The notes beneath the pieces are model-generated. The model was not told the DNA's origin and did not search any database. It worked only from the letters and a program-made list of their open reading frames with translations. Below are positions 12,541 to 26,761 of a stretch of 64,000 nucleotides of DNA, piece after piece. Origin of the DNA: Strix aluco (lineage: Eukaryota; Chordata; Aves; Strigiformes; Strigidae); contig NC_133933.1 of NCBI RefSeq assembly GCF_031877795.1, positions 65,050,984 to 65,114,983 of the forward strand, given 5' to 3'. The translations under genes were made by a program, and so were the position numbers. Positions within the stretch are counted from its first letter, which is position 1. Every line of letters starts with the position of its first letter.

Positions 12541-15500
12541 CTGAGGTTCATTTCTGTTCCATTTTCAGAAGGCTCAAGGTTCTCTGGAGGACAAAAGTGA
12601 AAAGCAGCATCATCACTGCCTTGTTCAGGGCCTTTCAGTCTGATGCTGTCAAGCTGTCATACACCAAAAACTGTCTGGCAATGGTCTTTATGCACCAGCA
12701 CTGACGGTGGAAGGAGCAGGGTTGTGGGAGGGACTGGCCACTTGAGGACCGTGTCCTCACTCAGGGCTGTCCTCTAGAAATGTCCTAGCTGTCCCCTTCC
12801 CTCTGCTGTAGTCCATGCACAGTGTTGGATGGAAAGGTGGCATCAAGGAGTGATGCCTCAGGAACAAAGAATATTCTGTTTTCCCTAGACCACTCTCTGC
12901 ATATGAAGACCCACAGTGGAACAGATAACGTTTACTGTGCTGTGCCCTCTGGTCCAGACAGTACCATGAAGTGAGGGTCATCTTTTCTCCTGTATCTTGA
13001 CTTTTATTTCTCCTGCATGCTCTTCTTCTAGATGCTGTCATTAGTTCTTTACTGGAATGTGCTGCACATGTTTGAAAAGCATTATGTTGCATAAATCATA
13101 AGATCGAGGGTTGCAAACATTTTGCGATTCTTGTGCGGCAGTGAGTGGAACCTGGTCTATTGCTGAAACAGAACCTCTGGAAAGGGAAGAAAAATAAATC
13201 AGAAAATTGTTTCTGTCTGGTAAAGTAGAAAAAAAACCTATGGAAAGAATTCCCCTTCATAAACTGTAGATTGCATTTGTAGTTTATTGAGCCCCGAACA
13301 AAGATTTGATATCTACTTCCTTTCTATTACAGCTTGTGAACTCACAACTGGAATTTGCTTTTTATAAAAGAATAAAAGAAGAAGGAAAAAAAATTAAAAA
13401 GGTGCAGTGAGCCAGCCCATAAACCAGTATTGGACTCTTTAAAATTATATTATAATTGGAATTTTTAAACCTATGTAGAATCATTAGTGTGCTGAAATAT
13501 CTGAAATAAGATATTTTCAACATGAAGGTTAAACAAAAATAAGCACCAGCAGTATAGGGTAGGAAATTACAAATTGAAACACTCAGTTTAAAAGGGATTA
13601 TGGCTAATGTAAAATAGGCCTTTCACTTAACGCTGCTCTGCTACTTTGGCAACTATGCATGAAGAGACAGTTGAACAGTTGCATTACTTATGGCTATAAA
13701 ATGTTATGAGCAAATTCAAGTTACAGAACAAATAAGCTGAGAAAATGAACTTTGTGAGGAGGCCTCATACCGCTTAGGCGTGCTCCTGTACCAACAATGG
13801 TGATATAGAAAGAAAAACCAGAACAAGCTCCCTAAAAAGGGCAAAACCTGAGTGCCAAGGCCACAGAAATCTGTGACTATTGGTTTATCTTCAGTTCTTC
13901 CAGTCTGGGGTCTGGGCCGTTTTTTTCTGAGAGGAAGGAATAGCTCTGGTTCCCACTGAGAAAATAGCACACAGAGCCCACAGTGCCTGCTGGCAGGTCT
14001 GTAGAGGCAAACATCAAAGGGACTGCGGCTTTCCTAGGCTGGGGTCCAGCACTGTTCCCCACCCACCTTGCCCTCCAGAATGACTGAGAGAAGCAAAGGA
14101 GGAAGAGGAGTAAGACAACCAAAACCAAGGCAGGCCTAGAAGAGAGGTAGAAATGGAGATGCTGGCACTCTTATGACTGTGTTGGTTGCCCATTGCAGGT
14201 GCATATCAGGCCACTGGAGCCTGTGGGGCTAATTCTGACCTAATCTGATGTCATATGGCACTGCTATTATGCTGCAATTGGTTGTGGTGTGTTGCAAGAT
14301 CAGAATGACACCTTAAGTTAACTGTTTAAGCTTTGAGAAAGTTTACTGAATTTATGGACACTAAGAGAAGACATCTTGCAGTGACAAACTTTCCAGCCTG
14401 TAGCTGCATCAGTTAGAGTTAAAAGCAAAGAGCTCAGATTGTCCCAGGGTAAACACATTGCTTTGTAAGCATTCATATCTTAATTACCTAGAATTTATTA
14501 CAGGGCTGGGAAAGAAGTTGCGTGTGAGATAAATAGAGTGACAAAAAGATGTATGGGAAGAACCTGTGATTATTAGCTGAAACAATTCAGCATATACTGT
14601 AATTCTGCCAGTATGACTATGCTGATTTATGCCAGCTGAAGCTGGGGTTGGTTGTTTGCTTGTCTTAATTGCATTTAAAAATTAAAGTATCCATTTCTGA
14701 TCCTCATGTATGCAGAGAAGTGCTTGAAAATGTAAGTGCATCTAATTGTTCAAAGAAGCAGAAAACAATTATAAGACAACCTATTGGTATTATTATTTAA
14801 TTTTCTGGTATTTAAAGAAAATGATTTCTAATTTTTTCAGACTATTTTGAGAATTTGATAGGAGTTTTGTATAATGGTAGTTTCCCCTGTGTTTTTGTGT
14901 ATCCTTCAAACAGTGCCAAAAGACAGTAAACATTACTTAATTTAAGAAATATTTAGCATAAAAATTAGGCAAGTTTTATGGTAGAAGATGTAGTGAATGT
15001 AGTAGCTGAATTACGCCCTGCTTATCTGGAGAAATCCATTGATTGGATCCTGTAGAAAGATTCCTAGAAATTTTTGATTCTAGGATTTGCAAATATCTTT
15101 TCTCAGAGTTTCATACCAAAATAGTTGAAACCCCCTTTGACAGAATGTCCAGAAGGAGAAGAATTGAAATCCATGACCACAACAAAATTAATTATAAACT
15201 TTTTATTCTTTCAGGAGGACTTTCTTCTGATCAGTTTAACATTGTGGTGTGTGCAGTTTTGATCATACTAGAGACTGAATTCTCTCTCCATCAGCCAAAC
15301 ATAGAACAAGAAGAAGCACGTACAATCTACCAAACCATTTCTTACTTTTATGGCTTGCCGTTAGTGGTTATCTGCCAATGTTCACTGAGTTATTGGTTTG
15401 GCTGCTGAGCCAGCCTACAGCAAATGCCTGTTTGCTAGGGACATTTTTCCTGGGCTCTGGAAAGAGAAGAGTCAATTATTTTCTCATACTTTCCAAAGAG

Positions 15501-18500
15501 TGCAAACCTGGGAGAGGGTGAACTCAATGATTTGGAGGAATGAAGCGCTCAGATGGGAGGTGGGAAGTACAACAGTTTTGTGCTGCACCTCTGCATGACC
15601 TTGCTGTGTGTTTGCGTGGTGTTCTTGTGGGCACTGGTCAGGGCACGGAAAAAAGTAAATCCTTTCTGATACCTAGATGCTTGTCTTCACAGCCTAGTCT
15701 ACTTGGTGCGATAAAATGCCCAGGTAAATATAGAAAAATACTCAGTGAAGTGACCAAGATTGTTGTACATGAGCAATAAACATCAGAAAGACATCTGAAT
15801 CTTCTTGTCTGCCTAATATTCTTAAAGAATACCAAAAAGAGACAAAACTGACTCTGAGGTAGCTATAGGCCCCTTCTATTCACAGCCAAGTGCTCCAAAG
15901 CTGGGTGAGCTCACAGCTACAACTGATCAGGCATTTCAGCTGCACCTATTTATCCTTCAGTCCCTCCATGTGGATTTATTTGTTTCTTTTTTCTTCTTTT
16001 TCTTGAGGACGTCCCAATATTGCTGAGCCCAACAGTTATCCAACAGCAGGTAGCATCCAGGGGTTTGACTCGCCCCCCACAACACTCAAAGAATGGCTTA
16101 CAAGCCAAACAGTATTTTGGGGGTGACAAGCTTGAAGAGTGGCTTGCAGGCCATGCTGCCACAGGAGCCAGGTGATCTCCCGTGGGATTGCAGCGCTACG
16201 GGGAAGTTGGATCCAGGCAGATGCCTTGCAGGCGTGTTGGGAGTTAAGTTTTGTGTGTACAACATGCAATTTAGTTATTCTGTAGATACTAGGTGAGCCA
16301 AAGTTCATGAATGCAAAGAGACATATGAAACCCTATAAAATAGATAAGGTAATTCAGAAGACTGCCCAAGGGGGCAGTAGGAGGTAGAGGCAGCTTTTAG
16401 ACTGACTACTTCAGTCTTACTTGCTCATTCAAAGGACAGTAAAACTATTTTTAATTCAGCCACTGTAGCCTGCAATGTCCTCAGTTGTTAGACCTCTGCA
16501 CCGGATGAGTTCAGAAAAAACTTATGCTGGTGCCTTGAGTTATTAGATCCTCTGCTGCAAAATCTCATTTCAGTGTATCTTCCCTGTATTAAGCAGAAAA
16601 AATCCTAGAAATTCTTGAAGAATTGGAAAAATGTGTTGTCCTTGGCACTGCTTGCAATCAGGTGGCATTGTTCAGGCACAGAGGGGCTCCTCTGAACACA
16701 CTGAAGCACTGGCTTGAAACCAGTGTGGAATGAAAATTGGTTTCTGACAAACAATAAAACTTTGTTTTGGCCACTATTTCTTTTTGGAAGTAAATAAAAG
16801 GAAAACATCTGTCCGTGTCTGTATATACAGTTTTTTTGTACATACAGGTTTTGTTTTAAAAATGAAAAAAAGATGCTGAAGAATTAAAAAGATGTAATTT
16901 GTAAATATATCCCAGTAAAAATATTTGAAAGTTTTCCAACATTTTCTCTTGCTTCTCTTGAGTGCCTTTGTTGCCCTATAGCTTATGCATCAATTTATCT
17001 GCATCTTTACCTGAATTTGAAGCCAATTATACCAGACAGAAGTTTAACATTCGGCACATGACGGATTTCATAGGAACACCTTTGGTCATGAGTCTGAGTC
17101 TCTTTAGTGTCACTGGTGAATCTCAGAGACATTTGCCTTTCCCTGCTTCCCCTCTGCTTCCCCTCCATACTGTGTTTATTGAGCCAAGCATGTGTAGCAG
17201 CACTTTGTATTTCTGACACTGCTGTGGCTACAAGAGCACAACGAGCACAGACATGGCTGCAGTGGCAACCACCAGCATGGCTTCTGGTGGCAAAGGTTTC
17301 CACATGGTTTACCGTGACTTGCTCCGTGGCTGCTTATTGTTGATTATTTCCATACATTTCTAGATGGGATTTGCTCTAATTGTTCAGTACCCTGGGACTG
17401 ATTTAGCTTATTTTTAACCATCTGCCTATCCCTGAAGCCTTGGGGCTGTGTGGCGGGACAGTATCGCTGTGGCTTCGTGGCCTTCCCACGCGGGGCTTTG
17501 TGCCCACAGCTGCCTCTGCTGCCAGGCTGCCAGCTAATAATAGTGACCCATTAACTGGAGCTATCTCTAAACTGCTGCCGAAGGAAAACAGATAGCGAAA
17601 AACTCAGCACTGCTGAGGGTCACAGAGGAAGCCTGGGGCTGAGATAAAGAGCATGAGGCTCTTAGGGTGCCAGCAGGGTGCTTTGAAAGCACTATCTCCT
17701 TTCTGCCCATGTGTCTACTGCCAAGCGTCGGTGTGCTCCGAGTGCCGGAGTTCTCACCAGGAGATCCACGGGGAGTTTGAGGACAAGATGACAGTTGGAT
17801 TAACGAACTCGCAGAAACTGAGCTTTGCCTAACGCTGCTGTCAGGAGGAAGGTCTTGTTTCAGCGGCATAGTGACTGCAAGATAAAAAGGGCCAGGAATG
17901 AGAGGGAAAGGCGAGATAGTGTCTCACTCTGTAATGCAGTTTCCTGGTGGGGGAAATGCTTCTCATCCTGTGGTGCTCCAGAAAGACTCCCACTGAGCAG
18001 AGTGAGCTGGGCTCACAGGACTCGGGATTTATTAGTGCTCTGGTGCCCTTGTAGTGCTTTGATGCCTGTCTCATGTGCAGGAGCTCTCCCAGATCCCCAG
18101 TAAGGGCACACATGTTGTCCACATGTCAGGCTACAGACTGAATGCTCAACTCCCTTCTCCCTCACTCCCTGCTTTCCAGGGGAAGGGTGGCTCAGACGGG
18201 TGCCCTGGCAGGTCCCTTCCTTAAGGGTCAGGCCAGGTGCCAAGCCCCTCGCCGAGCAGTAAATACAAATTCTTCCACCAGGACAACACTCAAGCCTGGA
18301 CCACTTGTTTTAAGTCCGGTGCTCTTCCAGCACAGTGACCCAGAGCACTGTTTGCCTGGTGCACAGTGTCACAGGAGTCACCCACCACCCATCTTGGGGA
18401 CAGCCTCATGGGCCAGACTCGGGATGGCTTTTACCCCCGAGTTTCATGTCCGCAAGAGACCAAATGACACAATTTAAGGCTGCCCTTTGCCTTGACTTTT

Positions 18501-21500
18501 AGCTTTGGCTCATTCCTGAATCTTAACTATAAATTTGCTTTTGGTTTAAGCTATCTGACAGTTTCTTGCAATTGATAGATTTATCATGGCAAGTGGAGAC
18601 AGTCAATTTATATTTCAGTAAGTGTGCCTGCAAATGTTTTTTTGTCCTCCCAGGTAAAGAAGTACAAGATGTGCTGATTGTTCACTCTCACATGCAGTGA
18701 CTGACCAGCTGCAATTCCCCTTTCCTTACTAAGGACTTTGAAATCTGTTTTCCTCTGAAACTCCACTACCATAAACTTGTAAGCAACATTCCTTCTACTG
18801 ACAAAAGTATGATAAATCCAGCACGATGGAGAATTTATCTTCCTTTTTTTTTCCCCCAGATGTTATAATGCATGCTACTAAAAATATTACAGATATTTTA
18901 AACACTACATATGTGTTATCCAACGGTCTTGTAAGTTGATGTTCCTGCCTTTTAAAAATGGTAATTCCTCTTGCATACAGAAATCATCGGCTATAAAGGG
19001 TACAAATAGAACTGCCTCATTCAACCACTCCAAAATAATTTATTCTTATGACCAAAATCATTGCAAATACAAGCAATCATTTATCATTTTTTAGATAGCT
19101 AGTTACACCCTGCTTCATAGGCACAACAAGAAGACATCAGTAGCACGTCACACTCAATAAATCAGTGCATTCAGGCCTCAGGCACATGGTTTTGTTACAG
19201 CAATTCAATGTGCATCAGCTGAGTGAGGACTGGCAGCAGCTAGCTCGATTCTTGTGGCAAGTGTAAGGTAAAACAAGTTAGAGATAAAAAGAGGTGGATG
19301 AAGAACTTTCACTTTGGCAGCCCTGATGACTCAGGAGGATTGGGCAAACTTTTTAAATAGCAATAACTTGATTGTATGTCTGAGCCCCAAGATCTATGAA
19401 AAGGGAAAGCTCAGTGCTTGAGAAAAGATGCCAGGCTTTGTGGGTATGAGAGGCCATCCAAGGAGATTGCACATGGTGAAGCATCAGCCCCATGGCTTTA
19501 AGCTTCCGCTGTCTCTACAGTGAGAATATACGTTTACTACCTGAATTTAAAAGCTACTGCTGGGCAGCTAAATGGATCCTGATAAAATGGAAAAGTGAAT
19601 AACCCATAGCAGTTGTTTGTGCATTTTTGTTACAATATGTGAGCAAGACCTGGAGAACCACTGCACTAAAGCTCCATTGAAAGGACATCCATGCTAGAAA
19701 ACCAAAAAATATATAGGGAGGCTATGCACAATACTAGGCCCTGTCTGAGCCCTCCATCTAGGGAGAGAAAGGAGAGCTCTGTTCAGTGTGAGCGAAGTTG
19801 ATGCTCCTCATCCTCCTTCAGTATTGTGGCTTAATAAATAAATCACAAGTGTATGGCAAAAGAATTAAAGCAAACTTGTTCTGTTTTAGCTGATATAAAG
19901 AAACCTATTTCTGTGAGAGCTTCCTATCTTACATGTGGGTGTTGGTTCAGTGGACTCTATCCATCCCAAACCGGACAAATGAAGTTGTGCAAGACAAACA
20001 ACCTTTGTTTTCTGAACTCAGGCACTTAGTCATCGGTAATTATTTAGAATGGGTAAATGAGCCAAAACACTTCATAAAGCAATAATTTTTTGTTCCTCGG
20101 CTATTGCATCTGCTGCTTTTCCACAACCACCTTAATATTAAAATGCTTCTCTTGGCATTGTGCCAGCCATGGGAGAAGCAAGCTGGTTGAAAGTAGCCAC
20201 ATGCCAATCACAATCATAGAGCTGCTCTACACACATTGAAATGTCTGGTTTACGGGAATAAGTCACCGCAGCTCCTATCATCAGGCAGCCAAAACCTCGT
20301 GATTTGTATGCGCCAAGACAATTCAAGGTTTGTGCGCATAGAAACCCTGTTAGGCAGAGATTGAGATCTAAGGAGGAAAGACTCTCTGCCAAAGGGAGAA
20401 ATTTTTTTCCTGTGGTATGAAAAATAACAAAAATCGAGCCATTTAATTAAATGCCTAAATGTGGAACTGGGTTGATCCATTTACTTGCAAATATCCTGGA
20501 AAACTATCTTCTAGTTTCTGTATCCTGGACTTTGGGACAATTGCAGCTAGTGTTTTGCTTTTGCAATGGATTGTATATGCAGCAGTTTAGAAAAAACAGA
20601 AGAGAAGAAACACATGGCCCATTTTTCAGACCTGTCTGGGATGTGTGTATGTGCATTGGGATATTTCTGCCTCCACATGTGGTACCAATACGCATTGTTA
20701 CTTACATCCTTCCCATCCAACCGCCTGCTGAGTACCTGCTGAAATGGCTGCTTAAACAGGGAGCACCACAGCAGCCCCTGTGCCTGCATGCCCAAGTGTT
20801 TGAGAAGCTAATCCTTGCCATTCCTGGCTAGTGTCAACACTTTGAGTCAAAATTCTTCATGTTAACATTATCCCTGAAGCTTCTTTCTCACATTCTTTTT
20901 TCACCCTCACTGAGAGAAAACACTGAAATGTCTTTTGCAGCATCTTCAGTGATGGACGGATTTTTTTTAAACTGGGAAATAAAAGCCCTGTCAATTTTAG
21001 CTAGGAGAGTCAAAGGAGGTGCAGGCTGCCACGCTCAAGGTAGCAGCTCACAACAGGCAATCGCATGAATTTAGCACAAAGATTAAGAAGTGAAACAAAT
21101 ACCTGAAGCTCTGGCACAAATTTCACCTGGTCCATAAAGGCACCAGTCAGAAGCCTAGTTTCTGGTGTAAATAGCCCACACAAGCCTACATTTGATGTTA
21201 ATCTGGGTAAAATAATAATGAAAAAGGAAAATGGAACCAGAAAGGTTCTCAGGAGGGTGTCTAATTTTCCTGCCTGCTTTAAGGCAAACTTATCTATGTC
21301 AAAATCAACCCTGAGATACTTATGCTTAACCCAGAGGTTTGCAACACACCTCCAAAAGGGCCCAGGGCTCAGAGGTGGTAGTGGCAACAGTGCCTGCAAC
21401 TGCTCCTCCAGCACACACGTTGCCTGCACACAGCAGGTTACTGCTGACTGGCTGCACCACAGCACTGTCCCAGTGTCAGGCTGCTCAAGACCTGGGAGCT

Positions 21501-24500
21501 GTTGCTGTTTCGATCAATTCTGCTTTAAATCTACAGCAGAGGCTTTGGTAAGTGAAGGGCTGGGAGCTATTGCTGCAGTGGCAGGGAGGCAGGTGACTGG
21601 GCTGATTAATAGTAGTGTGGAAGTGTGATGAATGTGGGGTCTTTGTTTAGGAGGGTGAAGCTATTTGGTGGATGAGGCAGTTGTTATGGGCAAACGGTTT
21701 ACAGCTGAGAAATTAGGGGGCGAGAAGAAGATAAGCCATGGAGATAGGGTACTGATGTGAATTTATTGTGGGAGAACCCTCCTTCTCATGCAGTGTACTG
21801 TGTTAGTAAAAATAGTTACATGAAATTAAAGAGGATCATGGGGCAGGAGGTTGTCTCTGTGAGTCATCTGATACTGCTGTCGGTGTTGATGGTGGCACCC
21901 ACATGAGTGGGTTTAGGAAGCCCAGGTTCAGCCCGTTCTTAGATACCTCCAGTGATGGAGGGTCTCCTCTGTTCTGAAAATCTTTTGGTGCTTCACTAGG
22001 ACATATCCTTCACCTTTGCCTTGTTCAGGAGGCAAAGTTACAGACTATCTCTACACTCTAACTGATGTGCAATCTGCAGTGAGAGGATCTCTGCTTGAAT
22101 GTAGGAAACATCATATACAGCATCTGGTAGGATAAAAGATGGTCAGAGGATTGTTTATTTGCTGAACCACAGCATGCATCAGTTTGAGTGAAAACAACAG
22201 GCAAAGTGAAAAAACCCCATCTTTGGGAGACATTAAAAATCAATGAGAATAAAAGAGCGGGATGTGTTAAAAGAGCGGGATGCGTTAAAGTCAGCTGGCT
22301 GTTACCCAGCAACAGTATCTGACACACTCTCAGGGACAGGCTGCTTCTGCCTATGCTGATCTTTTACAGGTTGATCTTTTCTGCAATGGAATGTGCATTC
22401 GGCTTTTCTCTCAGTTCTGCCCAGGCACCTCAGAAGTACCGTGACAGACTCACTTCACTGTACCTATAACTGAAGCTGGTACAAAGATCTGGATGTGTGT
22501 GGTGTGAGGCTTGAAGAGGCTCCCTGTTCTTTGAAAGCCCAGTGAAGTATCTCCACAGTGTAATCCCTAGAGTCACCTCCTAGGAACTTGCAGGCTTGAC
22601 CCCAGCTTCTCTTCCATCTAATGTAGCTAAAGTAAATGTAAGTTTTTCATCTTCAGTAAAAGCTACCACCTAACCAGACCAGGGGGGTGGGGTCTGATTT
22701 GGATGACCATTTTAAGGCCCAGTCTGCCTAAATACATCCCTGTTAACCTTCAAGAGGATTTAGCCTGACTGCTTCAAATCTTGCTCTACAGTTACCACCA
22801 TCTCTAGGCTACACCAAAGAAATGGTGAAAAAGCCATCCATGGGTTGAGGTCCAGCTAGGCTGCTGAAGCAGTATCCCCTCGAGCTGCCGGCTCTGCAGA
22901 GCTCAGCCTGGGCCCATCCCACACCAAGTTTTTGCAAACTCACACAAAACTCTGAGGGCTCTTTGAGTTGCACTCTGCATGGGAAACCACAGTATTAAAG
23001 CCCTTCTCCTCCAGTGCCCCTGCAAAGCTTTTTAAGTGCTGGTTTCCCACGCTAATCCTCCTTTCTTGAGCACCCTCAACTGTCCTAAATTGTTGATTGC
23101 AGCTCTGTGATCTGGGTAGTGTTGTCAGCATTTGCATAATGCTCAGCTCATCCTGTACCTTGGGTAATTCTAAAAATGACATTTTCAGCCAGATTGAGAG
23201 GCATGTCAGCACGTCTGCTTTCCTGGGAAGTGAGCGTTGGTTGTAGGGAGCACAGAGAAATGATGGGGAACTCACGCTGGCTCCTGCCTTGTGCAAAGTT
23301 GTGCTTGTGCAAGTTCACCGAGAGGCGATGTGTCAGTAACACAGCTGTGCCGTGACTCTGAACTTGTACAACACCAACACCACAAGGGTTTTGGAGAAGT
23401 GATGATATCATGATGTCTGTCATACTAGCCTTGCGTCCTGCTCTGTACACCAAGTCCTGACTCTTCCTGGGCCTCCCTTCCCACTGCTCCTTCTTCCCAT
23501 GGCCAGGGCAGCCACACCTATTGGCTCTCTCCAAAAAAATTAGGTGAAGCTAAAGCAGGTCATGACCTTCCCTGTTTTCCCTATCCCATCTGCCCCAGAA
23601 CACCCCTCTCCCCTTAGCTTGGTGCTGGTGCAGGTGTGGGGTGAGAGGGACATGCCAGTGAGTCTCCTGGGACAAGCACAGATGGAGGGATTCAAACTGT
23701 TTCAGAATTTTTTCCCTGAAGATCTTGCCAGAATTGCAGATCAGACATTTTAATTTCAATATGGTGACATTTTCCAATGGAGCAGCTTTCTGGCCAGTCC
23801 TGCCCCATGACAGAGTGGCCTTGGGGGCAGCTGTACAGCTGAGCATTAGCCGAGCAGTTCTGCACCTTGCTTGAACTGACCTGGTAATATGTGCCATGGG
23901 GAAAGAGTTTGTGGCGCAGAGGAGCCAGCTGACAGCAGATCTGTCCCTATGCTGTTGAGGGAAAAAGTGGTAGGGAGGTATGGGCCTGTGTGCCACTGTC
24001 AACAGAGGGCTGCTGGGTTTTTTTCCCTCCCTGGACAATTATGCATACAGTGAATTTCTGAGTCACAGGATGGCAGCCAAGCAGATCAAATAATTTGTCC
24101 AGTACTGGAATAAGCTAGTGTGCAAGCCTGAAATAGTGAGCTGGCTCTGTTTGTTCAGCTGACAGCAGTGTAGCAGTTGTTAATTCCATTGCATCCCCTC
24201 AGAGCAAAAAAGGAGAAAATTTAGCAACGAGCAAGAGAAGATACAGAGACTGTATTGCTTTTCCACTAAATATGCCCAAATGCAGGCAGACAGCTCTCTC
24301 CCCTCACTTCCCCGAGCACAGAGTGTTTGCTTTATCCGGTGATGTAACAGATTGCTAAATAATAGACAAACCTGGTGTGAACTCTCCTACTTATCTCTGC
24401 GCCTGTGCTTGCATGTGGGAGAATCTTGTTGCATTTTTCACTTGATTTTAACAGCTTTACAACTAGCAATATGCCACTGCCCTCTGCTGGAAAACCACGA

Positions 24501-26761
24501 GCAGTCGTGCCAGGTGAGTGGAAAAGAAAACCAGACTGGAATTTTGTAAACGCGCAATTATTATTGCATTTACTGCACTTGGAACTGGAGCCCCATGAAA
24601 TGCAAAATGACAGGGACAGTGGGAGCCCTCCACCCATCAGGCAGAGTAGGATGCACTCCCCTACCACAGCCTTTTTCTTCCCTTGCTTTGGTGGGCTCCC
24701 AGAATGGGAAAAACCCGGCAGTGGAAGGAAACGTGAGACCAGAGTTACCAGCATTTGGTCTTTCTCCTACACTTCACATATGGAATACAGTTGGGATTTT
24801 TGAGAATTCCTTTCTATCTAAAGCTATGTCTTATGAGAACCTTTACTAGAAGAATCTGGATACAGAGTGCCCAGTTTAGGCTATCTGGTACATGCTAAAA
24901 ATTCAAGCTGTCATTTATTTTGTAGGGTAGGTCATACAACACACCTTGAGAAAATCATGTCATTCAAACTGCTGTTGGATGGCTGTGGTTACACAATCTA
25001 TATGGACATCACCAGAGTGTGCATTCCTCATGAGTACTAAAGCTTGGCTTAATCTAAGACCAATAACAGCATTGGCTTTGAGCAAGCAGACGTTTCTGAG
25101 GAAGGGCTATCTTTCCAGAAAAGGTTTTTTTCCATAAATTTAGCTATTTCTCGTGTGGTGTTTGAACGTTACCAGACTGATTTCTCATCATAAGGAGCAT
25201 TAGGATCTTCCTGAACTACAGATATATTATTGCTAGAGTTGGTCTCCAAGCATGGAAATACTGGAGTTACTGCCTTGAAGAACCATGGGAGATCCTCACC
25301 TTAAAACTGCAGGGTCAAAAACATTAGCTTTAATTGACAGGCACATAAATAGCCAAGGTGGTGTGTTTCACCCACTCCAATGGCCTGCCTCCATCACTGG
25401 TTGGGGTGACATATCCTGGGGAGGAGGCAAGAAATCATGTGGAAAGTGTAAGAAGATGCACAGCAGGCCTTGACAACTACCCTTTTCCTTCCTTCCCATT
25501 CAGTTTCCCTTTCTCTTCTTTTTTTTTCCCTTTCCCTAGCACTGCAGCAAATGATTGTCCTGAGGATGGGAGTGCCACGATGGGGCCAGAAGATCTGAAA
25601 ATTAAATGGACCAAGTAACTAAAGACTGGCTAAGCAGAGGGTAAAGGGGAAAGCCTCCTTAGCATAGCAGCAGCTGGTGCACTGGGCATGAAACGGTTGC
25701 TCCACAGACTGGTTTGCATGATCGGTTTCCCTGACATTAACTTCTAAGCCTTTTGACTAATTTGCTGACCCATATATGGTTTTGTGTCTTTATATATAGT
25801 AAATGCATAACAACTTCTTATAATGGCTCCACGAATGACACACTGCTGCCCTGTACCTCAGTAGCTGTCCCTGTGGTTACATAGATGTGTCTGATAATAG
25901 ATCAGCCTTTCAAAAGTAATAAAATGAAGTGGCATTTTACGTAACTCAATGGGTTACAGTAGGAAGCTGTTAACAGTAGAGGATTAAAATAAAATTGTTC
26001 TTGGTATTTAAAAAGTGATGAAATGAGGAGAAAAATAAATCCACCCCCAAACGCTGCAAATCACTCCTTACAAGTTTGGCATCTGCCAAGATCCTACTTG
26101 GAAAAAAAAACCTCAGAGGGTCCTCCTACACTGTTCAAGGCATAAAGCTCACAGGTGGTGTTCACTGTCCACAGACTCACATGGACAGACCGTCCACAGG
26201 CACACACAGCATCCTCATTAATAAATGCCACTTATCACATGGGGTTTTTCTGATTGCTTTCTAAAAACCACTACCGCTGTATCTTCATATTCTGTGCATT
26301 TTCTGTGATGACACTTAAATACAGGGGAGCAGATCTGACACATTTCAGCAGGTTTCTATGTTCTTTAAACATTTAAAGGTAGGCCATTAGTGTGTTACAT
26401 TTAATGTTTATACATTAGTGTGTATTAATCAAGTGATTAACTAAAATATTTCAACAGCGATCGAAGTATGAAGTGGAATCAAGTTATTGATAATGAGGGA
26501 CTACATTCAGCTGGAAAGAAACGTATAAATAGAAATAACTCCCAAGTTTTAGGTTATTCATTTGTATTACTCCTAAAATATCATCCCAGTATACTGTCTG
26601 TTGCCTTGACTTTCATTTCTATGACATGACTGCTACTATAAATAAATGAACTTGCATAACTTTCAGAGCATTCAGTAAATGTGGCATTGAGTAAGTCACA
26701 AAAGGGAAAAGCATATTCTGTGAAACGTGTTCCTCTGATGAGATGGAGCTAGTCTCGCACA
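12541..26761. other. Intergenic DNA between the CR1 copy and the ADGRG6 3' end
   Basis: No gene is recognised. GC-richer patches at about 17400-18450 and 21350-24800 hold overlapping frames up to 162 codons that show no domain. A 122-codon frame at 15043-15408 starts at TTG and matches nothing I know. A pyrimidine tract lies at about 25478-25540, and the 18-bp tandem at 22251-22286. No tRNA, rRNA or clear promoter was seen. Confidence 0.55.
22251..22286. repeat. 18-bp tandem duplication
   Basis: AAAAGAGCGGGATGTGTT is followed directly by AAAAGAGCGGGATGCGTT, differing at one base. Intergenic. Confidence 0.9.

Noticed and set aside
21010..21628. Overlapping 151- and 136-codon frames on opposite strands
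   Set aside because: Both cannot easily be real, neither has splice or family support, and base composition accounts for the length.
21900..22030. Possible CR1 fragment (CCTCCAGTGATGGAGGGTCT)
   Set aside because: The phrase resembles a CR1 segment, but the flanks do not follow CR1 order convincingly.
23550..24038. 162-codon minus-strand frame
   Set aside because: It overlaps other frames in a GC-richer patch, has no domain, membrane or signal features and resembles no family. The reduced stop frequency in GC-richer DNA explains it.
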